Source of the DNA: Streptomyces sp. NRRL B-24085 | Lineage (GTDB): Bacteria; Actinomycetota; Actinomycetes; Streptomycetales; Streptomycetaceae | DNA: 52,081 nucleotides | Reading direction: 5' to 3' | NCBI RefSeq assembly: GCF_001282115.1 | Contig: NZ_LJBR01000055.1 | Coordinates: forward strand, 1 to 52,081 | Shown: positions 32,108 to 39,503 of the stretch, one piece after another | Layout: each line of letters starts with the position of its first letter | Numbering within the stretch: the stretch's first letter is position 1 | Program-made: the position numbers and the translations under genes | Notes under the pieces: generated by a model | The model's database searches: none | What the model was told of the DNA's origin: nothing | Seen by the model: only the letters and a program-made list of their open reading frames with translations

Positions 32108-33714
32108 GAGCCGAAGACGGCGTCGCGGGGGCTGACGTCATGGGCGATGCTCACGCCCTGGATGTGCGAGGTCTTGAGCATCGGGTAGTTGGCTTCGCCG
32201 AAGACCCCGCCGGTCAGACCGGTGCCGCCATGGCTGGGCAGATACGGCAGGAAGCCGATGTGCGAGTCGTTGACCTTCAACAGACCGCCGTTGACGACAC
32301 GCTGCACGAAGGCGTCGACGACCGAGGAGGACCGCGACCACAGCGAGTTGCGCAGTCCGTACTGGTTGGCGTTGACGAAGTCGATGAGACTGTCGAGCAG
32401 TTCGTCGTCCGATTCGAGCTCGGGAACGACAACGGGCAGCAACGGGAAGAAGGTCTCCTCCCGGACGATGTCGTACTGACGGGCTCCCGTGAGTCCGTTC
32501 ACACGTACGACGGTCGGCTCCAGGAAGACACCCGTGTCGGACGGGGTGCCGTCGAGTTCGATGCGGCGGCCACCGGTCACGAGTTCGCCGCCGAGATCGA
32601 GCGCCTGGCGCAGCAGGGCGAAGAAGCGTTCACTGCGACGCACCGGTGACAGCAGCACCTCCTCGTCCTCGGGGTACCCCGGACGCACGGCGGCCGCCTG
32701 CTCGGCCACCTCGGCGATCAGGGCTTCGGCCGCCTCGGGATGCACCACGACGTAATTGGGCACCATGCAGATCTGGCCGGAGCCGTAGAACGACTCACAG
32801 ATCGCCTCTGCGGCCTTGGCGACATCAGCGTCCTTCCAGACGATGATGCCGTCGTTCCCCGCCAGTTCCAGGATGGGTTTCTTGCCCCTGGCCACGCACT
32901 TCTCCTGCAGGCGAAGGCCCTCCTGGCTGCCTCCGATGTAGAAGATGTCGTGGATCAAAGGGCTGTCGAGCCAACGGTTCACCGTCTGACCGGGGTTGCT
33001 GCAGACCGCGTTGAGCACACCAGGCGGTGCGCCCGCCTCCACCAGCAGGGGGGCGATCAGTTCTCGAACGACGAACATGGTGCTCAACGCGATGCTGCGG
33101 GGTGCTCTGACCACCACGGCGTTACCTGCCATCAGGGCCAGAACCGACAGGGCCGCGCTGGGGGCGGGAGCGTTCTGCGGAGGGTTGAAGGCGACTACCC
33201 CGTCCGGCTGCCGGCGGACGATCAGTCGACGGCCCCCGTGCCGGAACTCGGTGTGCATCCGCTGCCGGTACCAGTCGAGGCTCTCCTCGCTGTACACCTG
33301 AGTGAGGCAACTGAGTTCCCATCGGGCGAGCCTCACGGGGTGGCCCTCGGCGACCAGCAGACCGATCAACTCTTCTTCCCTGCGGGCCAGTTCCTCCCTG
33401 AAGCGGGAACCGACGCGCATCCGCCGCTCCAGCGGCACGGCGGCCCAGGCCGCGGCGGCAGCCGCCGCCGACTCCGTGGCCAGGTCGATGCCGCTGTCGC
33501 CGGCCACCGCGCAGCGGCCCACCACGTACGGATGGGCGGCAGCCTTCTCGTCATGGTCGTTCCGTTCCAGGGCGCGTTTGAGACTGACGCTGGTGAAGAC
33601 GTCCTCCAGCAGTGAGCGGGAACTCACCGTGTAGACCCAGCCCTCTCCGTCGACGTCCTTTCCGGCGATGTACAGCTTGTAGCTGTACAACGGCTTGTCC
33701 TGACCATCGACCAT
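32104..33714 (-). CDS. Aldehyde-dehydrogenase-fold enzyme (fatty aldehyde supply)
   Basis: A 536-aa ALDH-superfamily protein. Cofactor and catalytic motifs are present: FNPPQNAPAPSAALSVLALMAGNAVVVRAP fragments, Glu283 in LELAGNDGIIV, Cys316 in YGSGQICMVP, and EETFFPLLPVV. The first 65 residues are an unusual extension. It could reduce an acyl thioester to an aldehyde, as LuxC-like ALDH-fold reductases do, feeding the aminotransferase downstream; simple aldehyde oxidation is the alternative. It is the first gene of the operon, behind a SARP-type promoter. AAAGG precedes the ATG. Confidence 0.82.
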   Translation of the reverse strand: MVDGQDKPLYSYKLYIAGKDVDGEGWVYTVSSRSLLEDVFTSVSLKRALERNDHDEKAAAHPYVVGRCAVAGDSGIDLATESAAAAAAAWAAVPLERRMRVGSRFREELARREEELIGLLVAEGHPVRLARWELSCLTQVYSEESLDWYRQRMHTEFRHGGRRLIVRRQPDGVVAFNPPQNAPAPSAALSVLALMAGNAVVVRAPRSIALSTMFVVRELIAPLLVEAGAPPGVLNAVCSNPGQTVNRWLDSPLIHDIFYIGGSQEGLRLQEKCVARGKKPILELAGNDGIIVWKDADVAKAAEAICESFYGSGQICMVPNYVVVHPEAAEALIAEVAEQAAAVRPGYPEDEEVLLSPVRRSERFFALLRQALDLGGELVTGGRRIELDGTPSDTGVFLEPTVVRVNGLTGARQYDIVREETFFPLLPVVVPELESDDELLDSLIDFVNANQYGLRNSLWSRSSSVVDAFVQRVVNGGLLKVNDSHIGFLPYLPSHGGTGLTGGVFGEANYPMLKTSHIQGVSIAHDVSPRDAVFGS

Positions 33715-33761
33715 GGCGAGCCTTTCGGTTCAGAGCACGGTTGTATCGTTGAGCCCTTCGG

Positions 33762-33805
33762 ATCCTGGCAATTGCTTCTGACCCATGGCTGACCGTCCGC
33801 TGACG
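33762..33805 (-). promoter_or_regulatory. SARP-type promoter of the ten-gene operon
   Basis: Minus strand: CGTCAGC (33799-33805), GGTCAGC (33788-33794), GGTCAGA (33777-33783), at exact 11-bp steps. Then 9 bp (AGCAATTGC), then the -10 CAGGAT (33762-33767). The leader to the first ATG is about 40 bases. Confidence 0.75.
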
Positions 33806-33833
33806 GTCCCCACCACACGTCTGTGGGCATAGC

Positions 33834-33865
33834 AAAAGAATGGTCGTGGCGTTCCACGACCATTC
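33834..33865 (-). terminator. Intrinsic terminator of the second tRNA-like gene
   Basis: GAATGGTCGTGG, 4-base loop, CCACGACCATTC: a 12-bp perfect stem. On the minus strand it is followed at once by TTTT (33834-33837). It starts 3 bp after the encoded CCA end. A classic terminator here argues that the tRNA-like gene is a transcription unit of its own. Confidence 0.8.
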
Positions 33866-33868
33866 ATG

Positions 33869-33963
33869 TGGCGGAGAGGGCAGGATTCGAACCTGCGTAG
33901 GCTTTCACACCCGACCCGGACTGAAGATCCGAGCCCCCGATAAGCCGCTCCGGGCACCTCTCC
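33869..33963 (-). tRNA. tRNA(Ser)-like gene with encoded CCA and abnormal anticodon loop
   Basis: Class II fold, 95 bases with CCA. The acceptor stem is GGAGAGG/CCTCTCC (5' end 33963), U8 is present, and the D arm is CCC/GGG with a GG-containing loop. The anticodon stem is CTCGG/CCGGG, with a 9-base loop ATCTTCAGT or, if A-T closes it, a 7-base TCTTCAG with C33 and TTC as triplet. The variable arm is GGGT/GCCT with loop GTGAAA, and the T arm is GCAGG, TTCGAAT, CCTGC. Discriminator G73 and CCA follow. SerRS identity features are kept, while the anticodon fits no serine codon. It has a SARP-type promoter and an intrinsic terminator, and lies beside the DUF2156 transferase gene. Confidence 0.7.
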
Positions 33964-34003
33964 CTGCTTACGACTCCGACTCTCCGGCGCCGTTCACAGG
34001 ATG

Positions 34004-34047
34004 ATGCTGGCAGACCTCCCTGACATCCCGCTGATGCTCTGCTGACT
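34004..34047 (-). promoter_or_regulatory. SARP-type promoter of the second tRNA-like gene
   Basis: Minus strand: AGTCAGC (34041-34047), CATCAGC (34030-34036), TGTCAGG (34019-34025), at 11-bp steps. Then 9 bp (GAGGTCTGC), then the -10 CAGCAT (34004-34009). The predicted start is about 35 bases before the tRNA-like 5' end. Confidence 0.7.
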
Positions 34048-34146
34048 CCTTCGCCAGTCTCCGATTCCCCCTTCCGATATCGCCGCCAGAGGTGTTCTAC
34101 TTTCGCTTGTCCACCCGTCCGGACAGAACGCTGCGAGCAAGGAGAC

Positions 34147-35148
34147 GTGGTGTCCGTAAAAACGACCTCACACTTATCGGTCCTGGAGGCCGTCCGTCGG
34201 CACACGCAAGCCGACAATCCCAGCGCTTTTCTGGCCCTGAACCGCGGAAACGACGTCTTCACCGTGCCTGGCACCGACGGTGTGATCATTTATCGCCGGA
34301 CCGGTCGGTTTCTTGTGCAATTCGGCGGTCCGTTCTGCGCCGTCGACGAGTACGAAAACCTGCTGGAGCGGTTCGTGGCACACGCACGGGAGCAGGACCT
34401 CACTCTGGTCGCGGTGCAGCTCCAACGCCCGGATGCCACCGTCTACGCCGAACACGGGTTCACGGTCAATCAGATCGGCGCCTCATGGGCAGTCCGCATA
34501 CCGGAGTTCACCCTACGAGGCACCCGGTTCATGCAGTTGCGGAACAAGATCTCCCGCGCGCACCGCAACGGCCTGGTCGTGGCAGAGGTGGACGCGGAGC
34601 GCTGGTACCAGGCCCTGGCGGACATCGACCAGGCCTGGTTGTCCGGCAAGGGGGAGGAGGCGCGTCCGCTGGAGTTCCTGGTCGGTGAGTGCGGCGGCCC
34701 GGCGCAGGAACACCGTCGGCTGTTTCTCGGCACGATCGAGGGGCGCCCGGTCAGTTACATCTCGTACTCTCCCGTGTTCGGCAGCCGAGCCGGCTGGATG
34801 CACGACCTGAGCAGACGTGTGCCGGGCGGTTCACCCGGCCTGATGGAGGCCATCAACGCAACCGCCATCGAGACGTTCCGCAGCGAGGGAACCGAGTGGC
34901 TGCACTTCGGGTTCACCCCGTTCACCGGCCTGGCGCCGGAGAACGAAATGCCCGGACACAGTCGGGCCTTCCAGTGGCTGATGCACTTCCTCTGGGAACA
35001 CGGGGCAGCCCTCTACCCTGCGCAGACCCAGCTCTCGTACAAGGAGAAATGGGCGCCGGACACAGTGCTTCCTGAGTACGTGGCATTCCATGGCGCAGCA
35101 TCACTGAGCTCCTTCGCACACATCTTCCGTGCGTGTAACGCCTTCTGA
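34147..35148 (+). CDS. DUF2156 aminoacyl-tRNA transferase (VlmA-like); contains a TTA codon
   Basis: A 333-aa protein with the tandem GNAT fold of the phosphatidylglycerol lysyltransferase C-terminal (DUF2156) family. Typical pieces are GTDGVIIYRRTGRFLVQFGGPF, FMQLRNKISRAHRNGLVV, PLEFLVGECGG and MHDLSRRVPGGSPGLMEAI. Family members move amino acids from aminoacyl-tRNA; VlmA uses seryl-tRNA to make O-seryl-isobutylhydroxylamine. I infer seryl transfer to an alkylhydroxylamine. TTA is codon 10 (34174-34176), so bldA dependence is likely. A GGAG site precedes tandem GTGs at 34147 and 34150; either may be the start. Confidence 0.85.
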   Translation: MVSVKTTSHLSVLEAVRRHTQADNPSAFLALNRGNDVFTVPGTDGVIIYRRTGRFLVQFGGPFCAVDEYENLLERFVAHAREQDLTLVAVQLQRPDATVYAEHGFTVNQIGASWAVRIPEFTLRGTRFMQLRNKISRAHRNGLVVAEVDAERWYQALADIDQAWLSGKGEEARPLEFLVGECGGPAQEHRRLFLGTIEGRPVSYISYSPVFGSRAGWMHDLSRRVPGGSPGLMEAINATAIETFRSEGTEWLHFGFTPFTGLAPENEMPGHSRAFQWLMHFLWEHGAALYPAQTQLSYKEKWAPDTVLPEYVAFHGAASLSSFAHIFRACNAF

Positions 35149-35174
35149 TTCCGACAGAGACTGAGGAGATTCTC

Positions 35175-35342
35175 ATGACCGACCAGCAGCCCAGCGCCGC
35201 CGAGTTGCAGCAGGCCGTCGTCGGATCTCTGATGGGAGTCATCGCGGCACCTGACGAGTCGGATACGGCCCGACAGGCACAGGACGCGTTGACCGCATTG
35301 GAGGACTGGCTGACCGCGGCCGAGCGTGCACCGCAGAGCTGA
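35175..35342 (+). CDS. Small acidic protein of 55 residues
   Basis: An ATG at 35175 follows a GAGGAG site, 26 bp behind the DUF2156 gene, so they are probably cotranscribed. The protein begins MTDQQPSAAELQQAVV and ends EDWLTAAERAPQS. It is Ala/Asp/Glu-rich and looks all-helical. I know no family for it. Its stop region overlaps the first heptamer of the next SARP-type promoter. It could be a helper subunit of the transferase or of the membrane enzyme. Confidence 0.6.
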   Translation: MTDQQPSAAELQQAVVGSLMGVIAAPDESDTARQAQDALTALEDWLTAAERAPQS

Positions 35343-35344
35343 CC

Positions 35345-35388
35345 GGTCAGCGAATCGTCAGCCTGGCGTAATCAACCCTGGTTAGGCT
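35345..35388 (+). promoter_or_regulatory. SARP-type promoter of the cysH operon
   Basis: Plus strand: GGTCAGC (35345-35351), CGTCAGC (35356-35362), CGTAATC (35367-35373), at 11-bp steps. Then 9 bp (AACCCTGGT), then the -10 TAGGCT (35383-35388). Same design as the four cluster promoters, but on the other strand and facing sulfate-assimilation genes. Confidence 0.65.
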
Positions 35389-35449
35389 GATTTAGCCGCA
35401 CGCCGGTAATTCCGACATGCCGTCCCGAAGACCCCTGGGGGAGCCTCCG

Positions 35450-36133
35450 TTGAACGCACTCGAAAGGCTAGCGAGACACGCGGGACAGGAACTCGAAGAG
35501 GCTTCTCCCATCGAAGTTCTGCGGTGGACGGCGGACACCTTCGGCCGGCGTTTCTGCGTGACCTCCTCGATGGAGGACGCGGTGGTCGCGCATCTGGCGT
35601 CCCGCGTGATGAAGGGCGTGGACGTCGTCTTCCTCGACACCGGCTACCACTTCGAGGAGACCATCGGCACCCGGGACGCCGTCGAGGCCGTGATGGACGT
35701 GAACGTCATCACGCTGACTCCGCGTCAGACGGTCGCCGAGCAGGACGCCGAGTACGGCCCGAAGCTGCATGACCGTGACCCCGACCTGTGCTGCAGGCTG
35801 CGCAAGGTCGAGCCGCTGGAGGCAGGGCTGGAGCGCTACGACGCGTGGGTCACCGGGCTCCGGCGCAGTGACTCGCCGATCCGGGCGAACACTCCGGTAG
35901 TCGGCTGGGACGAGAGGCGCCAGAAGGTCAAGGTCTCTCCGATCGCCCGCTGGACCCAGGACGACGTGGACGCCTACGTCCAGGAGCACGGCGTACTCAC
36001 GAACCCCCTGCTGATGGACGGCTACGCGTCCGTCGGCTGCGCCCCCTGCACCCGCCGGGTCCTGGAGGGCGAGGACGCGCGGGCCGGCCGCTGGGCGGGC
36101 CGCGCGAAGACCGAGTGCGGGCTGCACGGATGA
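35450..36133 (+). CDS. cysH: Adenylylsulfate (APS/PAPS) reductase
   Basis: A 227-aa assimilatory APS reductase. The PP-loop region is FCVTSSMEDAVVAHL, followed by VFLDTGYHFEET. The four [4Fe-4S] cysteines are the pair in PDLCCRLRKV (114, 115) and those in VGCAPCTRR (197, 200). The catalytic Cys is in KTECGLHG. The iron-sulfur type uses APS directly, consistent with no cysC nearby. The TTG at 35450 was chosen for its GGGGGAG site; the ATG at 35417 has none. It overlaps cysD by 3 bp. Confidence 0.9.
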   Translation: MNALERLARHAGQELEEASPIEVLRWTADTFGRRFCVTSSMEDAVVAHLASRVMKGVDVVFLDTGYHFEETIGTRDAVEAVMDVNVITLTPRQTVAEQDAEYGPKLHDRDPDLCCRLRKVEPLEAGLERYDAWVTGLRRSDSPIRANTPVVGWDERRQKVKVSPIARWTQDDVDAYVQEHGVLTNPLLMDGYASVGCAPCTRRVLEGEDARAGRWAGRAKTECGLHG

Positions 36134-37038
36134 CCGGGGTGCTTGTTCCGGCCAGTCACCTGGATGCGCTGGAGTCCGAGGCGGTGCACATCTTCCGTGA
36201 GGTGGCGGGTGAGTTCGAGCGGCCGGTGATCCTGTTCTCCGGTGGCAAGGACTCGATCGTCATGCTGCATCTGGCCTTGAAGGCGTTCGCGCCCGCGGCG
36301 ATCCCGTTCTCGCTGCTGCACGTGGACACCGGGCACAACTTCCCCGAGGTGCTTGAGTACCGGGACCGGGTGGTCGCCGCCCATGGGCTGCGTCTGCATG
36401 TGGCTTTGGTGCAGGACTACATCGACCGCGGTGTGCTCAAGGAGCGTCCGGACGGGACCCGCAATCCGCTGCAGACGCTGCCGCTGACGGAGAAGATCCG
36501 GGCGGAGAAGTTCGACGCCGTGTTCGGCGGCGGGCGGCGGGACGAGGAGAAGGCGCGCGCCAAGGAGCGGGTGTTCTCGCTGCGGGATGAGTTCTCGCAG
36601 TGGGATCCGCGCCGCCAGCGGCCCGAGCTGTGGAACCTGTACAACGGCCGGCACGCGCCGGGTGAGCACGTGCGGGTCTTCCCGTTGTCCAACTGGACGG
36701 AGCTGGATGTGTGGCAGTACATCGCCCGGGAGGGGATCGAGCTGCCGGAGATCTACTTCGCGCATGAGCGGGAGGTGTTCTCGCGTGACGGTATGTGGCT
36801 GACGGCCGGTGAGTGGGGCGGGCCGAAGGACGGTGAGAGCGTCGAGAAGCGCCGGGTGCGCTACCGCACGGTCGGTGACATGTCCTGCACGGGCGCGGTC
36901 GACTCCGACGCCGACAGCATCGAGAAGGTCATCGCGGAGATCGCTGCTTCCCGGCTGACGGAGCGGGGTGCCACCCGTGCCGACGACAAGATGTCCGAGG
37001 CGGCGATGGAAGACCGCAAGCGCGAGGGGTACTTCTAG
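36130..37038 (+). CDS. cysD: Sulfate adenylyltransferase subunit 2
   Basis: A 302-aa ATP-PPi-lyase-type catalytic subunit of ATP sulfurylase. The PP-loop is ILFSGGKDS (about 34-42), followed by LLHVDTGHNFPE, then FGGGRRDEEKARAKERVFS, FPLSNWTELDVWQYI and the C-terminal EDRKREGYF. It forms a heterodimer with CysN to make APS from sulfate and ATP. The ATG overlaps the cysH stop (ATGA). Confidence 0.95.
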   Translation: MTGVLVPASHLDALESEAVHIFREVAGEFERPVILFSGGKDSIVMLHLALKAFAPAAIPFSLLHVDTGHNFPEVLEYRDRVVAAHGLRLHVALVQDYIDRGVLKERPDGTRNPLQTLPLTEKIRAEKFDAVFGGGRRDEEKARAKERVFSLRDEFSQWDPRRQRPELWNLYNGRHAPGEHVRVFPLSNWTELDVWQYIAREGIELPEIYFAHEREVFSRDGMWLTAGEWGGPKDGESVEKRRVRYRTVGDMSCTGAVDSDADSIEKVIAEIAASRLTERGATRADDKMSEAAMEDRKREGYF

Positions 37039-37040
37039 AG

Positions 37041-38357
37041 ATGAGCACGACCACTTCCGAGGCGCTCTCGGAGACGACGCTGCTGCGGTTCGCGACCGCC
37101 GGTTCGGTCGACGACGGCAAGTCCACGCTGGTGGGGCGGCTGCTGCACGACTCCAAGTCGATCCTGAGCGATCAGCTGGAGGCGGTGGAGCGGGCGTCGG
37201 CGAGCCGGGGCGCCGAGGGCCCGGACCTGGCGCTGCTCACGGACGGTCTGCGGGCCGAGCGGGAGCAGGGCATCACCATCGATGTGGCCTACCGTTACTT
37301 CGCCACGGCGCGGCGGCGGTTCATCCTGGCCGACACCCCCGGTCATGTGCAGTACACCCGCAACATGGTGACGGGTGCCTCCACGGCCGAGCTGACGGTG
37401 ATCCTGATCGACGCCCGCAACGGTGTCGTGGAGCAGACCCGCCGGCACGCGGCGCTGGCGGCGCTGCTGCGGGTGCCGCACGTGGTGCTCGCGGTCAACA
37501 AGATGGACCTGGTCGGCTACCGGGAGTCCGTGTTCGCGGCGATCGCCGAGGAGTTCACGGCGTACGCGACCGAGCTGGGGGTGCCGGAGGTCACGGCGAT
37601 CCCGATCTCGGCGCTGGCCGGGGACAACGTGGTGGAGCCGTCGGCGAACATGGACTGGTACGGCGGCCCGACCGTCCTGGAGCACCTGGAGACGGTCCCG
37701 GTCACCCACGACCTCTCCCACTGCCACGCCCGGCTGCCGGTGCAGTACGTGATCCGGCCGCAGACCGCCGAGCATCCCGACTACCGGGGTTATGCCGGTC
37801 AGATCGCCGCGGGTTCCTTCCGGGTGGGTGAGCAGGTGACGGTGCTGCCCTCGGGCCGTTCCTCGAAGATCGCCGGGATCGACCTGCTCGGTGAGCCGGT
37901 CCAGGTGGCCTGGACGACCCAGTCGGTGACGGTCCTGCTGGAGGACGACATCGACATCTCGCGCGGTGACCTGCTGGTGCCCAGCAAGGACGCCCCGCCG
38001 ACCACCCAGGACATCGAGGCGACCGTGTGCCATGTGGCGGACGCCCCGTTGACGGTGGGGCACCGGGTGCTGCTCAAGCACGGCACCCGCACGGTCAAGG
38101 CGATCGTCAAGGACATCCCGTCCCGGCTCACGCTGGACGACCTGTCCCTGCACCCGCACCCGGGACAGCTCGTCGCCAACGACATCGGCCGGGTGAAGAT
38201 CCGCACCGCGGAGCCGCTGCCCGTGGACTCCTACTCGGATTCCCGGCGCACCGGTTCGTTCATCCTCATCGACCCGAACGACGGCACCACCCTCACCGCG
38301 GGCATGGCGGAATCCGTCATCGGACCAGCCGGAGAGATACATGCTCACGCGACGTGA
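37041..38357 (+). CDS. cysN: Sulfate adenylyltransferase subunit 1 (GTPase)
   Basis: A 438-aa EF-Tu-like GTPase that drives ATP sulfurylase. G1 is GSVDDGKST (21-29), G2 lies near GITIDVAYRYF, G3 is DTPGHVQYTRNM and G4 is VNKMDLV. Two beta-barrel domains follow. There is no fused CysC kinase domain, since the protein ends soon after the barrels. It starts 2 bp after the cysD stop and overlaps the next gene by 17 bp. Confidence 0.95.
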   Translation: MSTTTSEALSETTLLRFATAGSVDDGKSTLVGRLLHDSKSILSDQLEAVERASASRGAEGPDLALLTDGLRAEREQGITIDVAYRYFATARRRFILADTPGHVQYTRNMVTGASTAELTVILIDARNGVVEQTRRHAALAALLRVPHVVLAVNKMDLVGYRESVFAAIAEEFTAYATELGVPEVTAIPISALAGDNVVEPSANMDWYGGPTVLEHLETVPVTHDLSHCHARLPVQYVIRPQTAEHPDYRGYAGQIAAGSFRVGEQVTVLPSGRSSKIAGIDLLGEPVQVAWTTQSVTVLLEDDIDISRGDLLVPSKDAPPTTQDIEATVCHVADAPLTVGHRVLLKHGTRTVKAIVKDIPSRLTLDDLSLHPHPGQLVANDIGRVKIRTAEPLPVDSYSDSRRTGSFILIDPNDGTTLTAGMAESVIGPAGEIHAHAT

Positions 38358-39459
38358 CGGCGGTGTCGTGCCCCGTGCGGTACGACGACTGCTCACGACC
38401 GTACTGGTCCTGGCATCGGTCGCCACGGCCTGTGGATACGGCTCACAGGCGCCGGGCAACGGAACCGGCGACGTGGCCGCCAAGGGCGCGCGCCTGTCCG
38501 CGCAGTCCGTCCGCATCGGTTTCTTTCCCAACCTCACGCACGCCACCGTGCTCGTCGGTGACGCAAAGGGTTTCTTCCGGAGGGAACTCGGCGGCACGGA
38601 GGTGAGGTTCTCCACGTTCAACGCCGGCCCGTCCGAGATCGAGGCGCTCAACTCCAAGTCGATCGACATCGGCTGGATCGGCCCGTCCCCGGCGGTCAAC
38701 GGCTACATGAAGTCCGGCGGCAAGAGCCTGCGCATCGTCGGCGGCTCGGTCTCCGGCGGTGTGAAGCTGGTCGTCAACCCGGACAAGATCAAGACCCTGA
38801 AGGATGTCAAGGGCAAGAAGATCGCGACGCCGCAGCTCGGCAACACGCAGGACGTGGCGTTCCTCAACTGGATCGCCGAGCAGGGCTGGAAGGTCGACGC
38901 GCTGAGTGGCAAAGGCGATGTCTCGGTGTTCCGCACGGACAACAAGGTGACGCCGGACGCCTACAGATCCGGTTCCGTCGACGGCGCCTGGGTGCCGGAG
39001 CCGACCGCGTCCAAGCTGGTCGCCGAGGGCGCGAAGGTGCTGCTCGACGAGTCGTCGCTGTGGCCGGACAAGAAGTTCGCCAGCACGAACATCGTCGTGT
39101 CGCAGCCCTTCCTCGACCGGCATCCGGACGTCGTGGAGGCCGTGCTGCGCGCATCGGTCGGAACCAACGAGTGGATCAACTCGCACCCGGCGGCGGCGAA
39201 GGCCGTCGCCAACGCGAAGCTCGCCACCCTGACCGGCAAACCCCTGCCCGGTGAGGTAATCGCGGCCGCATGGTCATCGCTGCATTTCACCGACGACCCG
39301 CTGTCCGGGACGCTTGCCGCGCAGACCGAGCACGCCGTACGCGTCGGGCTCCTGGAGGAACCCGAGCTCACCGGCCTCTACGATCTGGCGCCGCTGAACA
39401 AGATCCTGCACGCCATGGGCAGGAGTCCAGTCGACGATGCCGGCCTCGGTGTGCAGTGA
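38341..39459 (+). CDS. Sulfonate/taurine-type ABC transporter substrate-binding lipoprotein
   Basis: A 372-aa NMT1/SsuA-like binding protein. The lipoprotein signal peptide ends LASVATAC (Cys31). The body starts RIGFFPNLTHATVLVGDAKGFF, with DIGWIGPSPAVNGYM and KIATPQLGNTQDVAFLNWI as family landmarks. Aliphatic sulfonates or taurine are the likely ligands, given the sulfur operon. The start overlaps the end of cysN by 17 bp, showing one operon. Confidence 0.87.
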   Translation: MLTRRDGGVVPRAVRRLLTTVLVLASVATACGYGSQAPGNGTGDVAAKGARLSAQSVRIGFFPNLTHATVLVGDAKGFFRRELGGTEVRFSTFNAGPSEIEALNSKSIDIGWIGPSPAVNGYMKSGGKSLRIVGGSVSGGVKLVVNPDKIKTLKDVKGKKIATPQLGNTQDVAFLNWIAEQGWKVDALSGKGDVSVFRTDNKVTPDAYRSGSVDGAWVPEPTASKLVAEGAKVLLDESSLWPDKKFASTNIVVSQPFLDRHPDVVEAVLRASVGTNEWINSHPAAAKAVANAKLATLTGKPLPGEVIAAAWSSLHFTDDPLSGTLAAQTEHAVRVGLLEEPELTGLYDLAPLNKILHAMGRSPVDDAGLGVQ

Positions 39460-39503
39460 GCCCCCGTCCCGTAGCCCCCGCCAGCCTTCAGGAGCGCTCG
39501 ACG

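Noticed and set aside
16021..33897. Recently integrated mobile element as the only explanation of the repeat
   Set aside because: No integrase, excisionase or transposase gene was found. Both copies keep full tRNA-like bodies with matching regulated promoters, which plain attachment sites would not need.
33869..33963. Selenocysteine tRNA (TCA is present in the loop)
   Set aside because: In the best stem register the loop triplet is TTC, the D stem is short and the acceptor stem is 7 bp. No selA, selB or selD gene is in the window.
17079..34146. SARP-type heptamers at the glycosyltransferase, SnoaL-like, MFS, SARP and DUF2156 promoters
   Set aside because: I looked for 11-bp-spaced NGTCAGC copies in these upstream regions on the coding strand and found none with the right distance to a -10.
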